Assembly: GCA_020634415.1 (NCBI GenBank)
Contig: JACKBT010000040.1
Location: 1 to 42,055, forward strand
From: Ardenticatenaceae bacterium
Lineage (GTDB): Bacteria > Chloroflexota > Anaerolineae > Promineifilales > Promineifilaceae
Direction of reading: 5' to 3'
DNA length: 42,055 nt
In this document: in pieces, positions 8,514-16,769 of the stretch
Layout of the letters: every line of letters starts with the position of its first letter
Position numbering within the stretch: position 1 is the first letter of the stretch
Program-made: the position numbers and the translations under genes
Notes under the pieces: generated by a model
The model's input: only the letters and a program-made list of their open reading frames with translations
What the model was told of the DNA's origin: nothing
Database searches by the model: none

Positions 8514-10643
8514 TTAGCGCCCACCCACAACTGACCCAATACCACGCCCCACCCACACCTCCTCACCAAACTGGGGATTACTGGCCGAAGCCACAAAGTA
8601 AGTGACCCCCTGCACAGTCGGCCGTTGCTGCAATTCATGCCAGAATTTAATATACTCACGCCCCTTATCACGCGGATTACCACCCTTATTATTACTCGCC
8701 TCCGTCACCCAAATCGGCACACCGCGAAAGCGTGAGACATAATCATCCAACACACCCAACGCCGTCGCCATCGGATAAACATTCGACCAGTAAATATGCA
8801 CCCCCAAACCATCCGCCTGATGCACACAATCCCGGCTGGCCTCAATAAACTCCACATGATCTTGCTTCAGCCCACCCACCGAATGCCCCGGCGATAGACC
8901 CGGATAGATAAACCGATGCCCTGGCAAAGCCTGCCGATATTTGCCCAACAGCTCCAGCCACCAATCACGGAACTCACGGCCGTTTTTCCAACTACTCCCC
9001 ATCCCCTCCGGCACCAAATTTGGCTCATTATGCAGTTCAATCACCACATCCTTGCCCTGAAGCTGGTTCAATGCCCGCTTCGTATCACTCAGCGTATCAT
9101 TCACAAACTGATCTGGCCGAATGTTACGCCCGCCAAAATCCAAAAACGTCCGCACCACCCAGCTAGCATTCGGGTGTGCTTTAGCCAAACGGCCAATATC
9201 ATCCGCCGGATGAAACGACAGCACCTTAATAATCGTCGGCCGCATCGCCGCAAACTCCGCATGTTCCGCGTCCGAAATATCAGGATCAGCCGAAGCGTGC
9301 AGGCCAATCCGAGCCACTCCCAGGCGAATGGGATCGGGATTCAACTGCACATTCACCGCGTTAGCCGCCACAGATTCTGTGGCTGAAGTACGAGAGACAG
9401 ACGCATTAAAGGGCCTTAGCAAATCATCATCACTCACCCGCACAGGTGTATATTCACCCTGGGCTGGCCCCGTCACAATCATGCGAATATTCGCCGGCAC
9501 AAAGCCAATGTTCTCGCCATCACGACGGGGTTGAGCACGCAGATTGATGCCATATTGCCCTGCCAAAGCTGTATTGCCCGAAACAGAAATTTGCGTCGTA
9601 AACGCCCATCCCGGCGTTGTATCATGCACCGGCTGTTCTTCTGGCAGTTGGGGTGGTGCTGGTTGGGATGGTGCCGTCGTGCCCAAAGTAGGCGCAACGG
9701 CCGTATTCACAGGCCCCTGAAAATCCTCCAAACGCACCCGAACCGGGTGATACTCACCTTGAGCATTCCCCAAAATAGAAACCGTCTCCCCACCACGCAC
9801 CAGACCAATATTAGCCCCATTCCGGTTTGGCTGCGCCCGCAAATTAATGCCATACTGCCCCACCGTGCCCAAATTACCAGAGCGCGTCAAATACGCGCTA
9901 AACGCCCAACCATCCACCGTACCCTGCGTCGTGGCTGGCGGCGGCGAAGTCGGCGGCGGCGTAGGCACACTCATACCGATAGAGGCATTCGGCACTTTCA
10001 CCGGCGTATACTCCCCCTGTTGACCACCCGTCACAATCACAATCGTCCCCTCCGGCACCAGCGTAATAAGCTGCCCATTCGTGCGCGGAGTACGGCGCAA
10101 ATTAATGCCACCACTGCCCACCTGCGCCAGATTCCCCGACACAATCATGCCCGCCGTAAAAGCCCACCCTTCCGTAAATGGGCCTGCCGGTTCCTGCCAA
10201 CCCAACAAAGGCAGCAAATAAGGTGTAGGATCAAGAATGTTATACGGCCAATTTTCATACTGTGCCCCCTCCTTCTTCAGCGTCAGATGCAAATGTGAGC
10301 CAAAACTGTTCCCCGTATTATCCGCCAACCCCAATACCGTCCCCGCCTGCACCATCTGCCCCACACTCACTTTAGCCTCCTGAAAATGAGCGTAAATCGT
10401 CTTATACCCCCCCTCATGCGTAACTTCTACATGAATGCCATAGTTATGCCCTTGTGGATTTGTCCGTACCTTTGTCACCCGCCCTGGAGCCACCGCAAAA
10501 ATCTTGCTGCCTGTTGGCGCACGAATATCAATGCCTTCATGCCCAGGCAGGCCAAACTGCTGATAATTTTGTGGATTGGCCGCAAAATATTGGTTAATCT
10601 GACGAAATTCGGTTGGCCAAACTTCAAATTTGAAATCGCTCAC
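8514..10643 (-). CDS. M23 peptidase - triple SH3 - glycosidase-like fusion protein
   Basis: Protein of 709 residues with three kinds of module. Residues 1-145 are an M23/LytM endopeptidase with ligand candidates H35 and D39 (GHEGIDI), YAHFQ near 86 and HLH at 117-119. Three bacterial SH3-like repeats follow at about 175-218, 262-302 and 362-402, each with GINLRxxP and GEYxPVxV, joined by Pro-rich linkers. Residues 440-709 look like a TIM-barrel glycosidase with HNEPN (E540) as candidate acid/base and WVTEAS (E648) as candidate nucleophile. The GTG start at 10643 follows AAAGGAG. No signal peptide is visible, so export must be unconventional or lysis-dependent. The likely target is the cell wall; this is inference. 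Confidence 0.87.
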   Translation of the reverse strand: MSDFKFEVWPTEFRQINQYFAANPQNYQQFGLPGHEGIDIRAPTGSKIFAVAPGRVTKVRTNPQGHNYGIHVEVTHEGGYKTIYAHFQEAKVSVGQMVQAGTVLGLADNTGNSFGSHLHLTLKKEGAQYENWPYNILDPTPYLLPLLGWQEPAGPFTEGWAFTAGMIVSGNLAQVGSGGINLRRTPRTNGQLITLVPEGTIVIVTGGQQGEYTPVKVPNASIGMSVPTPPPTSPPPATTQGTVDGWAFSAYLTRSGNLGTVGQYGINLRAQPNRNGANIGLVRGGETVSILGNAQGEYHPVRVRLEDFQGPVNTAVAPTLGTTAPSQPAPPQLPEEQPVHDTTPGWAFTTQISVSGNTALAGQYGINLRAQPRRDGENIGFVPANIRMIVTGPAQGEYTPVRVSDDDLLRPFNASVSRTSATESVAANAVNVQLNPDPIRLGVARIGLHASADPDISDAEHAEFAAMRPTIIKVLSFHPADDIGRLAKAHPNASWVVRTFLDFGGRNIRPDQFVNDTLSDTKRALNQLQGKDVVIELHNEPNLVPEGMGSSWKNGREFRDWWLELLGKYRQALPGHRFIYPGLSPGHSVGGLKQDHVEFIEASRDCVHQADGLGVHIYWSNVYPMATALGVLDDYVSRFRGVPIWVTEASNNKGGNPRDKGREYIKFWHELQQRPTVQGVTYFVASASNPQFGEEVWVGRGIGSVVGGR

Positions 10644-10758
10644 TGCTTTCTCCTTTCATCTGCTATGGGCGGCTCAAGAACAGAGTTTCACCACGGCAAA
10701 TGCTGAATGATGGTTTTGAGGACACGGATTAGCCGCGGATTATACTGGAAAACTGAAA

Positions 10759-10791
10759 TAAAAAAAGCGTCTGGATGCCTGCCAGACGCTT
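10759..10791 (-). terminator. rho-independent terminator for the Usp gene
   Basis: AAGCGTCTGG (10765-10774) pairs with CCAGACGCTT (10782-10791). On the minus strand it is followed by a run of seven T's, 29 bp after the universal stress protein stop. Confidence 0.88.
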
Positions 10792-10819
10792 CAACTTACA
10801 GGGGGAACGGCCGTTATTT

Positions 10820-11317
10820 TCAATGCTGTGCGGCTTCTGCCACCTCTGGCTGCGTCCAGTTCATCACATCCTCTTTCGCCCGGATCAACACAACCGGAAT
10901 ATCCGCATGACGCAGCACCCTATCGGCCACACTGCCAAACACCCAACGACTCACCCCACCACGCCCATGCGTACTCATGACGATGGTATCCACACCCCCC
11001 TCCTGGGCCACATCCAGGATAAGTTCAGCTACCGGCTCACCTTCGCGCACATACGTTTCCACCATGTAATTCTGCTGCCGCAAATTCCGTTGCATCATCT
11101 TTAGATATTCATCGGCCTCATCATACTCTTGCTGGCGCAAGGTCACAATCAATTCCGCATAAGCCGAGCCATCCAAACCCGAAGCCACATAAGGCGTGCG
11201 TGTCACCCGCAGCAAACTGACTTTGCTGTCAAACCGAGATGCCAATTCCAGCGCAGCCGGAATAGCTGCTTCTGCCAGATAAGAACCATCTAACGGTACC
11301 AAAATATGCTTAAACAT
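10820..11317 (-). CDS. universal stress protein, UspA family
   Basis: Single-domain Usp of 165 residues. The start chosen is the ATG at 11317 (MFKHILVPLDGS), because GACGGAGGA lies 7 bases upstream; ATGs further 5' are too close to it. The Rossmann-like fold begins with ILVPLDGS and ends with the nucleotide-binding pattern MSTHGRGGVSRWVFGSVADR, which matches the G-2x-G-9x-G(S/T) motif of ATP-binding Usps, then ADIPVVLIR. Family knowledge: these cytoplasmic proteins aid survival under starvation, oxidative or energy stress. It is monocistronic, with its own terminator, and divergent from the gene at 11512. Confidence 0.93.
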   Translation of the reverse strand: MFKHILVPLDGSYLAEAAIPAALELASRFDSKVSLLRVTRTPYVASGLDGSAYAELIVTLRQQEYDEADEYLKMMQRNLRQQNYMVETYVREGEPVAELILDVAQEGGVDTIVMSTHGRGGVSRWVFGSVADRVLRHADIPVVLIRAKEDVMNWTQPEVAEAAQH

Positions 11318-11491
11318 CGTCATTCCTCCGTCGAAATGGGTGATTGTCATCAGGCCATCATCCACTCGTTAATTGATTATCACCGTTCTGCTTTCATTAT
11401 CGTGAATTTCATCCTGGCTAATCCAGTGAAGATTAGCCGTTTTGCTGGCGATGAATGTCACATGAAGCGATGTGGTGGCCTTAGCCATCTC

Positions 11492-11500
11492 TGGTATAAT
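11492..11500 (+). promoter_or_regulatory. extended -10 promoter, near-leaderless
   Basis: TGGTATAAT is a perfect extended -10 (TGn plus TATAAT). The predicted transcription start (about 11506-11509) falls at most a few bases before the start codon and there is no Shine-Dalgarno, so the mRNA should be leaderless or nearly so. The same TCTGGTATAAT string occurs at 30152-30162. Confidence 0.7.
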
Positions 11501-11511
11501 GCCCCGCTTTG

Positions 11512-12870
11512 ATGATGGATCAATTAGACGAAACACCGGAGCCAATCTACCGTTGTCCCCACTGTGATAGTGTGGTTGAAGCTGACGCAACACAATGTTT
11601 GATGTGTGGCGGTCAACTGCCGCCCCTTCCCCCCACCCAGCCAGTGGCGGAAACGGCCGTCTCCCCACCCCCCACCGAACCACCACCCATCCCTCCCACC
11701 GCACCGGTTGCCCCCCCCGCCGAACCAGAACCCACTCCAGAACCAACAACGGCCGTTCCCCCCACCGAATTCATCTCCGTCATGCGCGAACGGCAGTCGA
11801 GATCAGTGTTCATGTTAACGGCCGTCTTCGCCATCTTCATCCTCATCCTGGGCAGCCTCATTTTGCGCTACCAAGCCCCCGTCAGCGCCTTCACCTTCCT
11901 GCCCACACCCACACCCATCCCTCCCACCGCCACCACCACCCCCACCATCACCCCCACCCCCACCGAAACGCCCCTGGCAACCGCCACCCCCACCCTCACC
12001 CCCACACCCGCCCCCACCGAAACCCCCGCCCCCGAACGGCTGCACATCCTCATCAGCGGCCAAACGCTCATCGGCCTCTCCCTCATCTACAACGTCTCAC
12101 CCGACAGCATCGCCTCCGCCAACGGCTTTAATGTGGACACGCCCGTACAGGCAGGGCAATCCCTCGTCATCCCCTGGCCCACACCCACCCCGCCGCTGGA
12201 ACCCATCGCCGTAGATATCAACGGCGAAACCGTCATCGCCGATCCCGAAGGCTGCCCACGCCACCAAATCCAGACGGGCGAATCTATGGCCAGCATCGCC
12301 AATCAATATGGCCTCAATCTAGATTTACTACTACGCGTGAATCGCCTTACCACTGATGTGATTGTGCAGCCAGGGCAAACCGTCTGCATCCCCGAAATCA
12401 AAGTGGGTGTAGAACTCCCCCCCACACCAGGGCCATCGCCCACACCTGCGCCGACGCAGTTCCCCGCTGGCCCGCAGCTTCTTTACCCCATTGACGGCAC
12501 GATGATTGCGGATGCCGAGGGGACGGTGTTGTTGCAGTGGACGGCCGTTAAAGACCTGCAGCCCGACGAACAGTACATGATCGAAGTAGATGACCTCAGC
12601 GTGCTAGATGTCCCCCCCCATCGCGGCTTCACCCGCGACAACGCCTACCATCTGCCCAGCAGTTGGCGGCCCGCTGTACCCGAAACCCACACCTTCCAGT
12701 GGCGCATCAGCATCGTGCAGGTCACAGGCGAACGGGCCGATGGACAGCCAATTTACACCTATGGCGGCCGTTTCAGCCAGCCCGCCACCTTCACCTGGCT
12801 CGGCACCATCCCCACCGCCACCCCCACCATAACGCCCACCCCATCCCCCACCCCCGAAACAGACCAATAA
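11512..12870 (+). CDS. zinc-ribbon, transmembrane, double-LysM protein
   Basis: Membrane protein of about 452 residues that crosses the membrane once. Cytoplasmic residues 10-38 form a zinc ribbon (CPHCDS ... CLMCGG). A Pro-rich segment follows, then one transmembrane helix (MLTAVFAIFILILGSLIL, about 100-118). A Thr/Pro-rich stalk leads to two LysM modules, about 180-225 (GQTLIGLSLIYNVS) and 250-295 (GESMASIANQYGLN ... GQTVCIP). The last 130 residues hold a beta-rich domain with WTAVKDLQPDEQYMIEVDD. LysM implies peptidoglycan or another GlcNAc polymer as ligand. The start could be ATG 11512 or 11515, or TTG 11509. It could be an envelope sensor or anchor; the function is not known. Confidence 0.85.
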   Translation: MMDQLDETPEPIYRCPHCDSVVEADATQCLMCGGQLPPLPPTQPVAETAVSPPPTEPPPIPPTAPVAPPAEPEPTPEPTTAVPPTEFISVMRERQSRSVFMLTAVFAIFILILGSLILRYQAPVSAFTFLPTPTPIPPTATTTPTITPTPTETPLATATPTLTPTPAPTETPAPERLHILISGQTLIGLSLIYNVSPDSIASANGFNVDTPVQAGQSLVIPWPTPTPPLEPIAVDINGETVIADPEGCPRHQIQTGESMASIANQYGLNLDLLLRVNRLTTDVIVQPGQTVCIPEIKVGVELPPTPGPSPTPAPTQFPAGPQLLYPIDGTMIADAEGTVLLQWTAVKDLQPDEQYMIEVDDLSVLDVPPHRGFTRDNAYHLPSSWRPAVPETHTFQWRISIVQVTGERADGQPIYTYGGRFSQPATFTWLGTIPTATPTITPTPSPTPETDQ

Positions 12871-12918
12871 TTGCCCATTGCTTGGTCTTTAACTAATGGA
12901 ACGGTAATAATAAATGTA

Positions 12919-12960
12919 GAGCGATTTTGCAAATCGCTCGGACGATTTACCAAACCGTCC
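12919..12960. repeat. two adjacent GAGCGATTT/GGACGATTT hairpins
   Basis: GAGCGATTT/AAATCGCTC (12919-12939) is followed without a gap by GGACGATTT/AAACCGTCC (12940-12960, one mismatch). The same 21-bp hairpin type occurs at 2584, 2707 and 35338. It sits between the convergent LysM and isomerase genes and could limit read-through both ways. Confidence 0.7.
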
Positions 12961-13024
12961 CACACCGCTTCCCTGATTTATTTCTTGAACTGCAACCAAT
13001 TGGCAGTTAACAATTGACAATTCT

Positions 13025-14668
13025 TTATCTCATCCGCTTATACGCATTAATCAACCCATTCGTCGAACTGTCATGGCTGGTTACAGGCTCATCATCTTGC
13101 AATTCGGGCAAGATATTCTTAGCCAACTGCTTACCCAACTCCACCCCCATCTGATCAAATGAGTTAATCTGCCAGATAACGCCTTGTGTAAAAATCTTGT
13201 GTTCATACAGGGCAATCAACTTCCCCAGCGTCTCTGGCGTCAGCTTCTGGAAGAGGAAAGAGTTAGTCGGCTTGTTGCCTACAAACACTTTAGCCGCCAC
13301 CAACAACTCTAACTGTTCACCCTCGTAGCCCTGTTTAACCAATTCGGCGCGGGCTTCATCGGCCGTTTTTCCCTTCATCAACGCCTCCGTTTGGGCAAAG
13401 TAGTTAGAGAGGAGAATGGGGTGATGCTGGCCGATGGGGTTTTGGCTTTGCGCCGGAGCCAGAAAATCGCAGGGGATGAGCTTTGTGCCTTGATGGATGA
13501 GTTGATAGAAGGCATGTTGGCCGTTGGTGCCGGGCTGTCCCCAAATAATTGGCCCAGTTTCCACATCTACAACCTCACCCGTGCGCGTCACCCGCTTGCC
13601 GTTGCTTTCCATATCGCCTTGTTGGAAATAGGAGGCGAAATGCTCCAAATATTGATCGTAGGGCAAAATGGCAAGGCTTTGCGCCTCCCAAAAGTTGTTG
13701 TACCAGATACCCAATAAGCCCATGATGACGGGGATATTTTGGGCAAAGGGCGTGCTGCGAAAATGCTCATCAACTTTGTGTGCGCCCGTCAGCAGAGCCT
13801 CAAAGTTGTCCATGCCAATGGCCAGGGCAATGGACAGGCCAATGGCTGACCAGAGTGAATAACGGCCGCCTACCCAATCCCAAAACTCGAACATATTGGC
13901 CGTGTCTATGCCGAATTTAGCCACACCTTCGCTGTTGGTGGAAAGGGCGACGAAATGCTGGGCAACGGCCGTTTCCCCACCCGCCGCCACCAACCAGGCC
14001 CGCGCTGTATGGGCATTGGTCATCGTCTCCTGCGTCGTAAACGTCTTCGAGGCCACCAGGAACAGCGTCGTAGCCGGATTACACTTCTTGAGCGTCTCGG
14101 CCATGTCCGTGCCATCCACATTAGAGACAAAATGGCTGCGCAAGCGAGGATGGGCATAAGGTTGCAGCGCGGCCGTCACCATTTTTGGCCCCAAATCCGA
14201 ACCGCCAATGCCAATGTTGACCACATCGGTAATCATCTCGCCCGTATACCCCCGCCACTGCCCTGAACGCACAGCTTCGCTAAACGCTCGCATCTTGTCC
14301 AACACCGCGTTCACCTCAGGCATCACGTCTGTGCCGTCTACCAAAATCGGCCGATTGCTGCGGTTACGCAGGGCAATATGCAGCACCGCCCGATCTTCTG
14401 TAACGTTGATTTTCTCACCAGTAAACATGGCTTCAATCATCTGTTTCAAGCCAGCTTGTTTGGCTAAATCGAGGAGGTGGGTGAGGGTAACGGCCGTTAT
14501 CCGATTCTTAGAATAATCAAACAAAATATCCTCAAATTGCAGCGAAAACCGCGCAAAACGCTCCGCATCCGCCGCAAACAACTGCCGCATATGCACCTGC
14601 GCCGCCGCCATCTCCTTTTGGTGCTCAACCAGAGCCTGCCAGGCTGGTAAATCTGTAAGGTTAGACAT
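13025..14668 (-). CDS. pgi: glucose-6-phosphate isomerase
   Basis: Converts glucose 6-phosphate to fructose 6-phosphate in glycolysis and gluconeogenesis, in the cytoplasm. The 547-residue length is normal for bacterial Pgi. The start is ATG 14668 ([16 protein letters not shown]) after GGGAGAAA; the longer open frame upstream to 14815 lacks a credible start. Visible signatures are [14 protein letters not shown] (phosphosugar binding), [14 protein letters not shown], the family signature [12 protein letters not shown] and [20 protein letters not shown]. The C-terminus ([16 protein letters not shown]) is also canonical. It is convergent with the LysM gene and divergent from the MFS gene at 14824. 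Confidence 0.97.
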   Translation of the reverse strand: MSNLTDLPAWQALVEHQKEMAAAQVHMRQLFAADAERFARFSLQFEDILFDYSKNRITAVTLTHLLDLAKQAGLKQMIEAMFTGEKINVTEDRAVLHIALRNRSNRPILVDGTDVMPEVNAVLDKMRAFSEAVRSGQWRGYTGEMITDVVNIGIGGSDLGPKMVTAALQPYAHPRLRSHFVSNVDGTDMAETLKKCNPATTLFLVASKTFTTQETMTNAHTARAWLVAAGGETAVAQHFVALSTNSEGVAKFGIDTANMFEFWDWVGGRYSLWSAIGLSIALAIGMDNFEALLTGAHKVDEHFRSTPFAQNIPVIMGLLGIWYNNFWEAQSLAILPYDQYLEHFASYFQQGDMESNGKRVTRTGEVVDVETGPIIWGQPGTNGQHAFYQLIHQGTKLIPCDFLAPAQSQNPIGQHHPILLSNYFAQTEALMKGKTADEARAELVKQGYEGEQLELLVAAKVFVGNKPTNSFLFQKLTPETLGKLIALYEHKIFTQGVIWQINSFDQMGVELGKQLAKNILPELQDDEPVTSHDSSTNGLINAYKRMR

Positions 14669-14823
14669 AGTTTTTCTCCCAATGATTGGTCTATCGCGCC
14701 CCATTCTACCACAACAGACCACGACCATACCTCCCATCACCCCATCCACCTGTACCTTTGGCGGGCAACCTCCCTGACCCATTTCAGCTTCCCAAATCGG
14801 CATATTCGTGGACAATTACCCCC

Positions 14824-16080
14824 ATGAACAACAGCTATTTCCTACTTCTACGTCAACGCCCCCAATTCCGCCTGCTGTGGCTGGCCTCACTCATCAGCAT
14901 GATGGGCGATTGGTTCAACACCATCGCCTCCGTCATCATCGTCAATCGCTACACCGATACCGGTTTGGCCGTCGGTGCGCTCTTTCTGGCCCGCGCCCTG
15001 CCCCCCTTCCTCATGGGGCCATTCGCTGGCGTGCTGGCCGACCGCTTTAACCGCAAAACGATCCTCATTGCCACCGATTTGCTGCGGGCCGTTATCGTCT
15101 TGGGCTTTCTGTTCGTAGATCGGCCGGAGCGAGTCTGGCTGATTTATGTGCTGACGATTGCTCAGTTTGTGGTGTCGGCCTTTTTTGAGCCAGCGCGGGC
15201 GGCCATTTTGCCCACGCTGGTGCAGGGCGGCGAGGAACTGCTGGTGGCCAACACGCTTTCCAGTGCCACCTGGTCGGCTATGTTGGCCTTTGGTGCGGCA
15301 ATTGGCGGCTTTACGGCCGCTTTGTTTGGCGCCACCACCGCTTTAGTCATTGACTCGATCACCTTCTTTCTCTCGGCGATACTGTTGTGGCGGATAACGG
15401 CCGTTGCCCTGCCCGCCGCCCCAGACGAAAACAGCAACGGCTGGCGCGACTTCATAGATGGCCTGCGCTACGTGCGCCAACACCACGACGTCGGCCTCTA
15501 CGCCCTCGTCAAAGCAATGGGCCAAATCGGCAGCGCCGACATCATGATCGCCATCTTCGCCGAACGCATCTTTCCTGGTGTGGGACAAGAAGGCGCAGGG
15601 GCCTTAGGCTTGCTCTTCACCGCCGCTGGCGTTGGCTCCATCCTCGGCCCCCTCCTCGGCAACTACCTCACCGATGGCAGCGTCAGGGCGTTGCAGCAGG
15701 CCATTGGTGTAGGCTTTATGGCCCTCTTTTTTGGTTGGGCCACACTAGGCTGGTCGCCCAGCTTACCAGTAGCCATGCTGGGTCTCATGATCCGTTTCAT
15801 GGGCGGCTCGCTCAACTGGACTTACAGCAGCGTTTTACTACAAATCAAAGTACCTGATAAGTTTTTAGGGCGTGTCTTCGCCCTCGACTTTGGCCTTTTT
15901 ACTCTGGCCATGGCTGGCTCCGTCTGGCTCACCGGGCTGGCCCTCGATCAGGCCAGCCTTACCCCGCGCCAAATCAGCTTCATTTTAGCCTTTAGCAGCC
16001 TCCTCCCCACCCTCATTTGGGCCATCGCCAGTCGGCGCAGTCAGCGCCGGTTGATCCCCGCTGAACAAGAGGTATCCTGA
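14824..16080 (+). CDS. MFS transporter, MFS_3/macrolide-efflux-like
   Basis: Inner-membrane drug/metabolite exporter of about 418 residues with a 12-helix pattern. The ATG at 14824 (MNNSYFLLLRQRPQFRLLW) starts a typical MFS_3 N-terminus; codons upstream overlap the pgi leader and are unlikely to be translated. The signature loop between helices 2 and 3 is GVLADRFNRKTILIATDLLRA. The N-terminal motif SLISMMGDWFNTIASVIIVN and FFEPARAAILPTLV in helix 4-5 are shared with MefA- and EntS-like efflux proteins. The substrate is unknown. No Shine-Dalgarno is evident before the start. Confidence 0.88.
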   Translation: MNNSYFLLLRQRPQFRLLWLASLISMMGDWFNTIASVIIVNRYTDTGLAVGALFLARALPPFLMGPFAGVLADRFNRKTILIATDLLRAVIVLGFLFVDRPERVWLIYVLTIAQFVVSAFFEPARAAILPTLVQGGEELLVANTLSSATWSAMLAFGAAIGGFTAALFGATTALVIDSITFFLSAILLWRITAVALPAAPDENSNGWRDFIDGLRYVRQHHDVGLYALVKAMGQIGSADIMIAIFAERIFPGVGQEGAGALGLLFTAAGVGSILGPLLGNYLTDGSVRALQQAIGVGFMALFFGWATLGWSPSLPVAMLGLMIRFMGGSLNWTYSSVLLQIKVPDKFLGRVFALDFGLFTLAMAGSVWLTGLALDQASLTPRQISFILAFSSLLPTLIWAIASRRSQRRLIPAEQEVS

Positions 16081-16085
16081 AAATA

Positions 16086-16183
16086 TTAGGAGTTACGCAC
16101 TCGAAGTGCTGTGGCCGGCCTCCTGGCCGAGCCACCCGTCTGGCCCGGTGTGACACCGGCCAGAGCAACTGCGTAAGTCCTAA
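16086..16183. repeat. MITE-like element with TTAGGA(G/C)TTACGCA ends
   Basis: A 98-bp non-coding element bounded by 14-bp inverted ends, TTAGGAGTTACGCA and TGCGTAAGTCCTAA (one mismatch). Inside are two compact hairpins: GTGGC...GCCAC near 16111-16135 and CTGGCCCGGTGT/ACACCGGCCAG (about 16140-16163). No coding capacity and no clear target duplication. It begins 6 bp after the MFS stop codon. Confidence 0.6.
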
Positions 16184-16259
16184 ATGTGACAGTCCGCCTA
16201 ATGATCCCCATTGGATTACTATCCCTCCCGATGCAGGCTGTCTCTCTGGTAATGTTTGG

Positions 16260-16326
16260 CAGCTTAAAATATGCACGTATGTTCTAAATTTTAAGCTGAA
16301 CGCCTTGTTATTTAGAACATGCGTGC
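16260..16326. repeat. overlapping, mutually exclusive inverted repeats
   Basis: CAGCTTAAAAT (16260-16270) pairs with ATTTTAAGCTG (16288-16298). GCACGTATGTTCTAAAT (16273-16289) pairs 16/17 with ATTTAGAACATGCGTGC (16310-16326). Because the second left arm lies in the loop of the first hairpin and overlaps its right arm, the two cannot fully form together. No gene follows closely on either strand. Confidence 0.55.
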
Positions 16327-16380
16327 TATACTTCTTCACGACAGACACCCTTCCCAAACCCCTCCCTAATCCCCCTTTCA

Positions 16381-16418
16381 AAAGCGGGTCAGAGCGCAAG
16401 TTCTGACCCGCTTTCCCC
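16381..16418. terminator. strong 13-bp terminator-like hairpin
   Basis: AAAGCGGGTCAGA (16381-16393) pairs perfectly with TCTGACCCGCTTT (16402-16414) across an 8-base loop, followed by CCCCTTTT. It is about 300 bp after the MFS stop and could end read-through from it. Confidence 0.5.
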
Positions 16419-16458
16419 TTTTAGGGCCAAAATAAATGTAAGCACACAAAGTTAGGGA

Positions 16459-16567
16459 CTAGCAGTTTGTCGGAGAACCCCAACTTGTAGCCGCGAAATC
16501 CCTTTCGCGCCTCTGGGAACGCGGTAAGGATACCGCGGCTACAACCACTTTTCCGACAGCCTGCTAG
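16459..16567. repeat. MITE-like element with CTAGCAG ends
   Basis: A 109-bp palindromic element. Outer ends CTAGCAGTTTGTCGGAGAA and TTCCGACAGCCTGCTAG pair imperfectly. Inner arms TTGTAGCCGCG (16485-16495) and CGCGGCTACAA (16534-16544) pair perfectly, enclosing small GCGGTA/TACCGC and CGCGAAA/TTTCGCG hairpins. Non-coding. From here to 16770 I see only AT-rich and GAGATT-type repeat sequence, no gene. Confidence 0.6.
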
Positions 16568-16769
16568 AGATTCAGATGTTAAAAAAACAGATAATCTTGA
16601 CGCAAAGAACGCGAAGAATGAAAGAAACGCAAAGGATTCCAGGTTTTTTCTCTCAATTCTTTGCACCTTTGCGTCGAGATTTTTCGATCTACCGAGATTA
16701 GAGATTGGAGAGTAGGTTAGTCCCACGCTGTTCAGATTCCAGAAAGTCATCATCTGGCGTGGTCAGCTT

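Noticed and set aside
9531..10298. 255-codon plus-strand ORF opposite the M23 fusion gene
   Set aside because: Arg/His-rich, no start signal, and it mirrors the SH3 repeats of the real gene on the other strand.
12919..12960. CRISPR-like repeats
   Set aside because: The hairpins are adjacent or far apart, with no regular spacers and no cas genes.
16273..16326. possible LexA/SOS box (GAACATxxGTGC-like)
   Set aside because: Only a partial match to GAAC-N4-GTTC, and no gene follows in a position to be controlled.
16421..16753. 110-codon minus-strand ORF in the repeat-rich gap
   Set aside because: It runs through the MITE-like element and AT-rich sequence; no ribosome binding site or family pattern.
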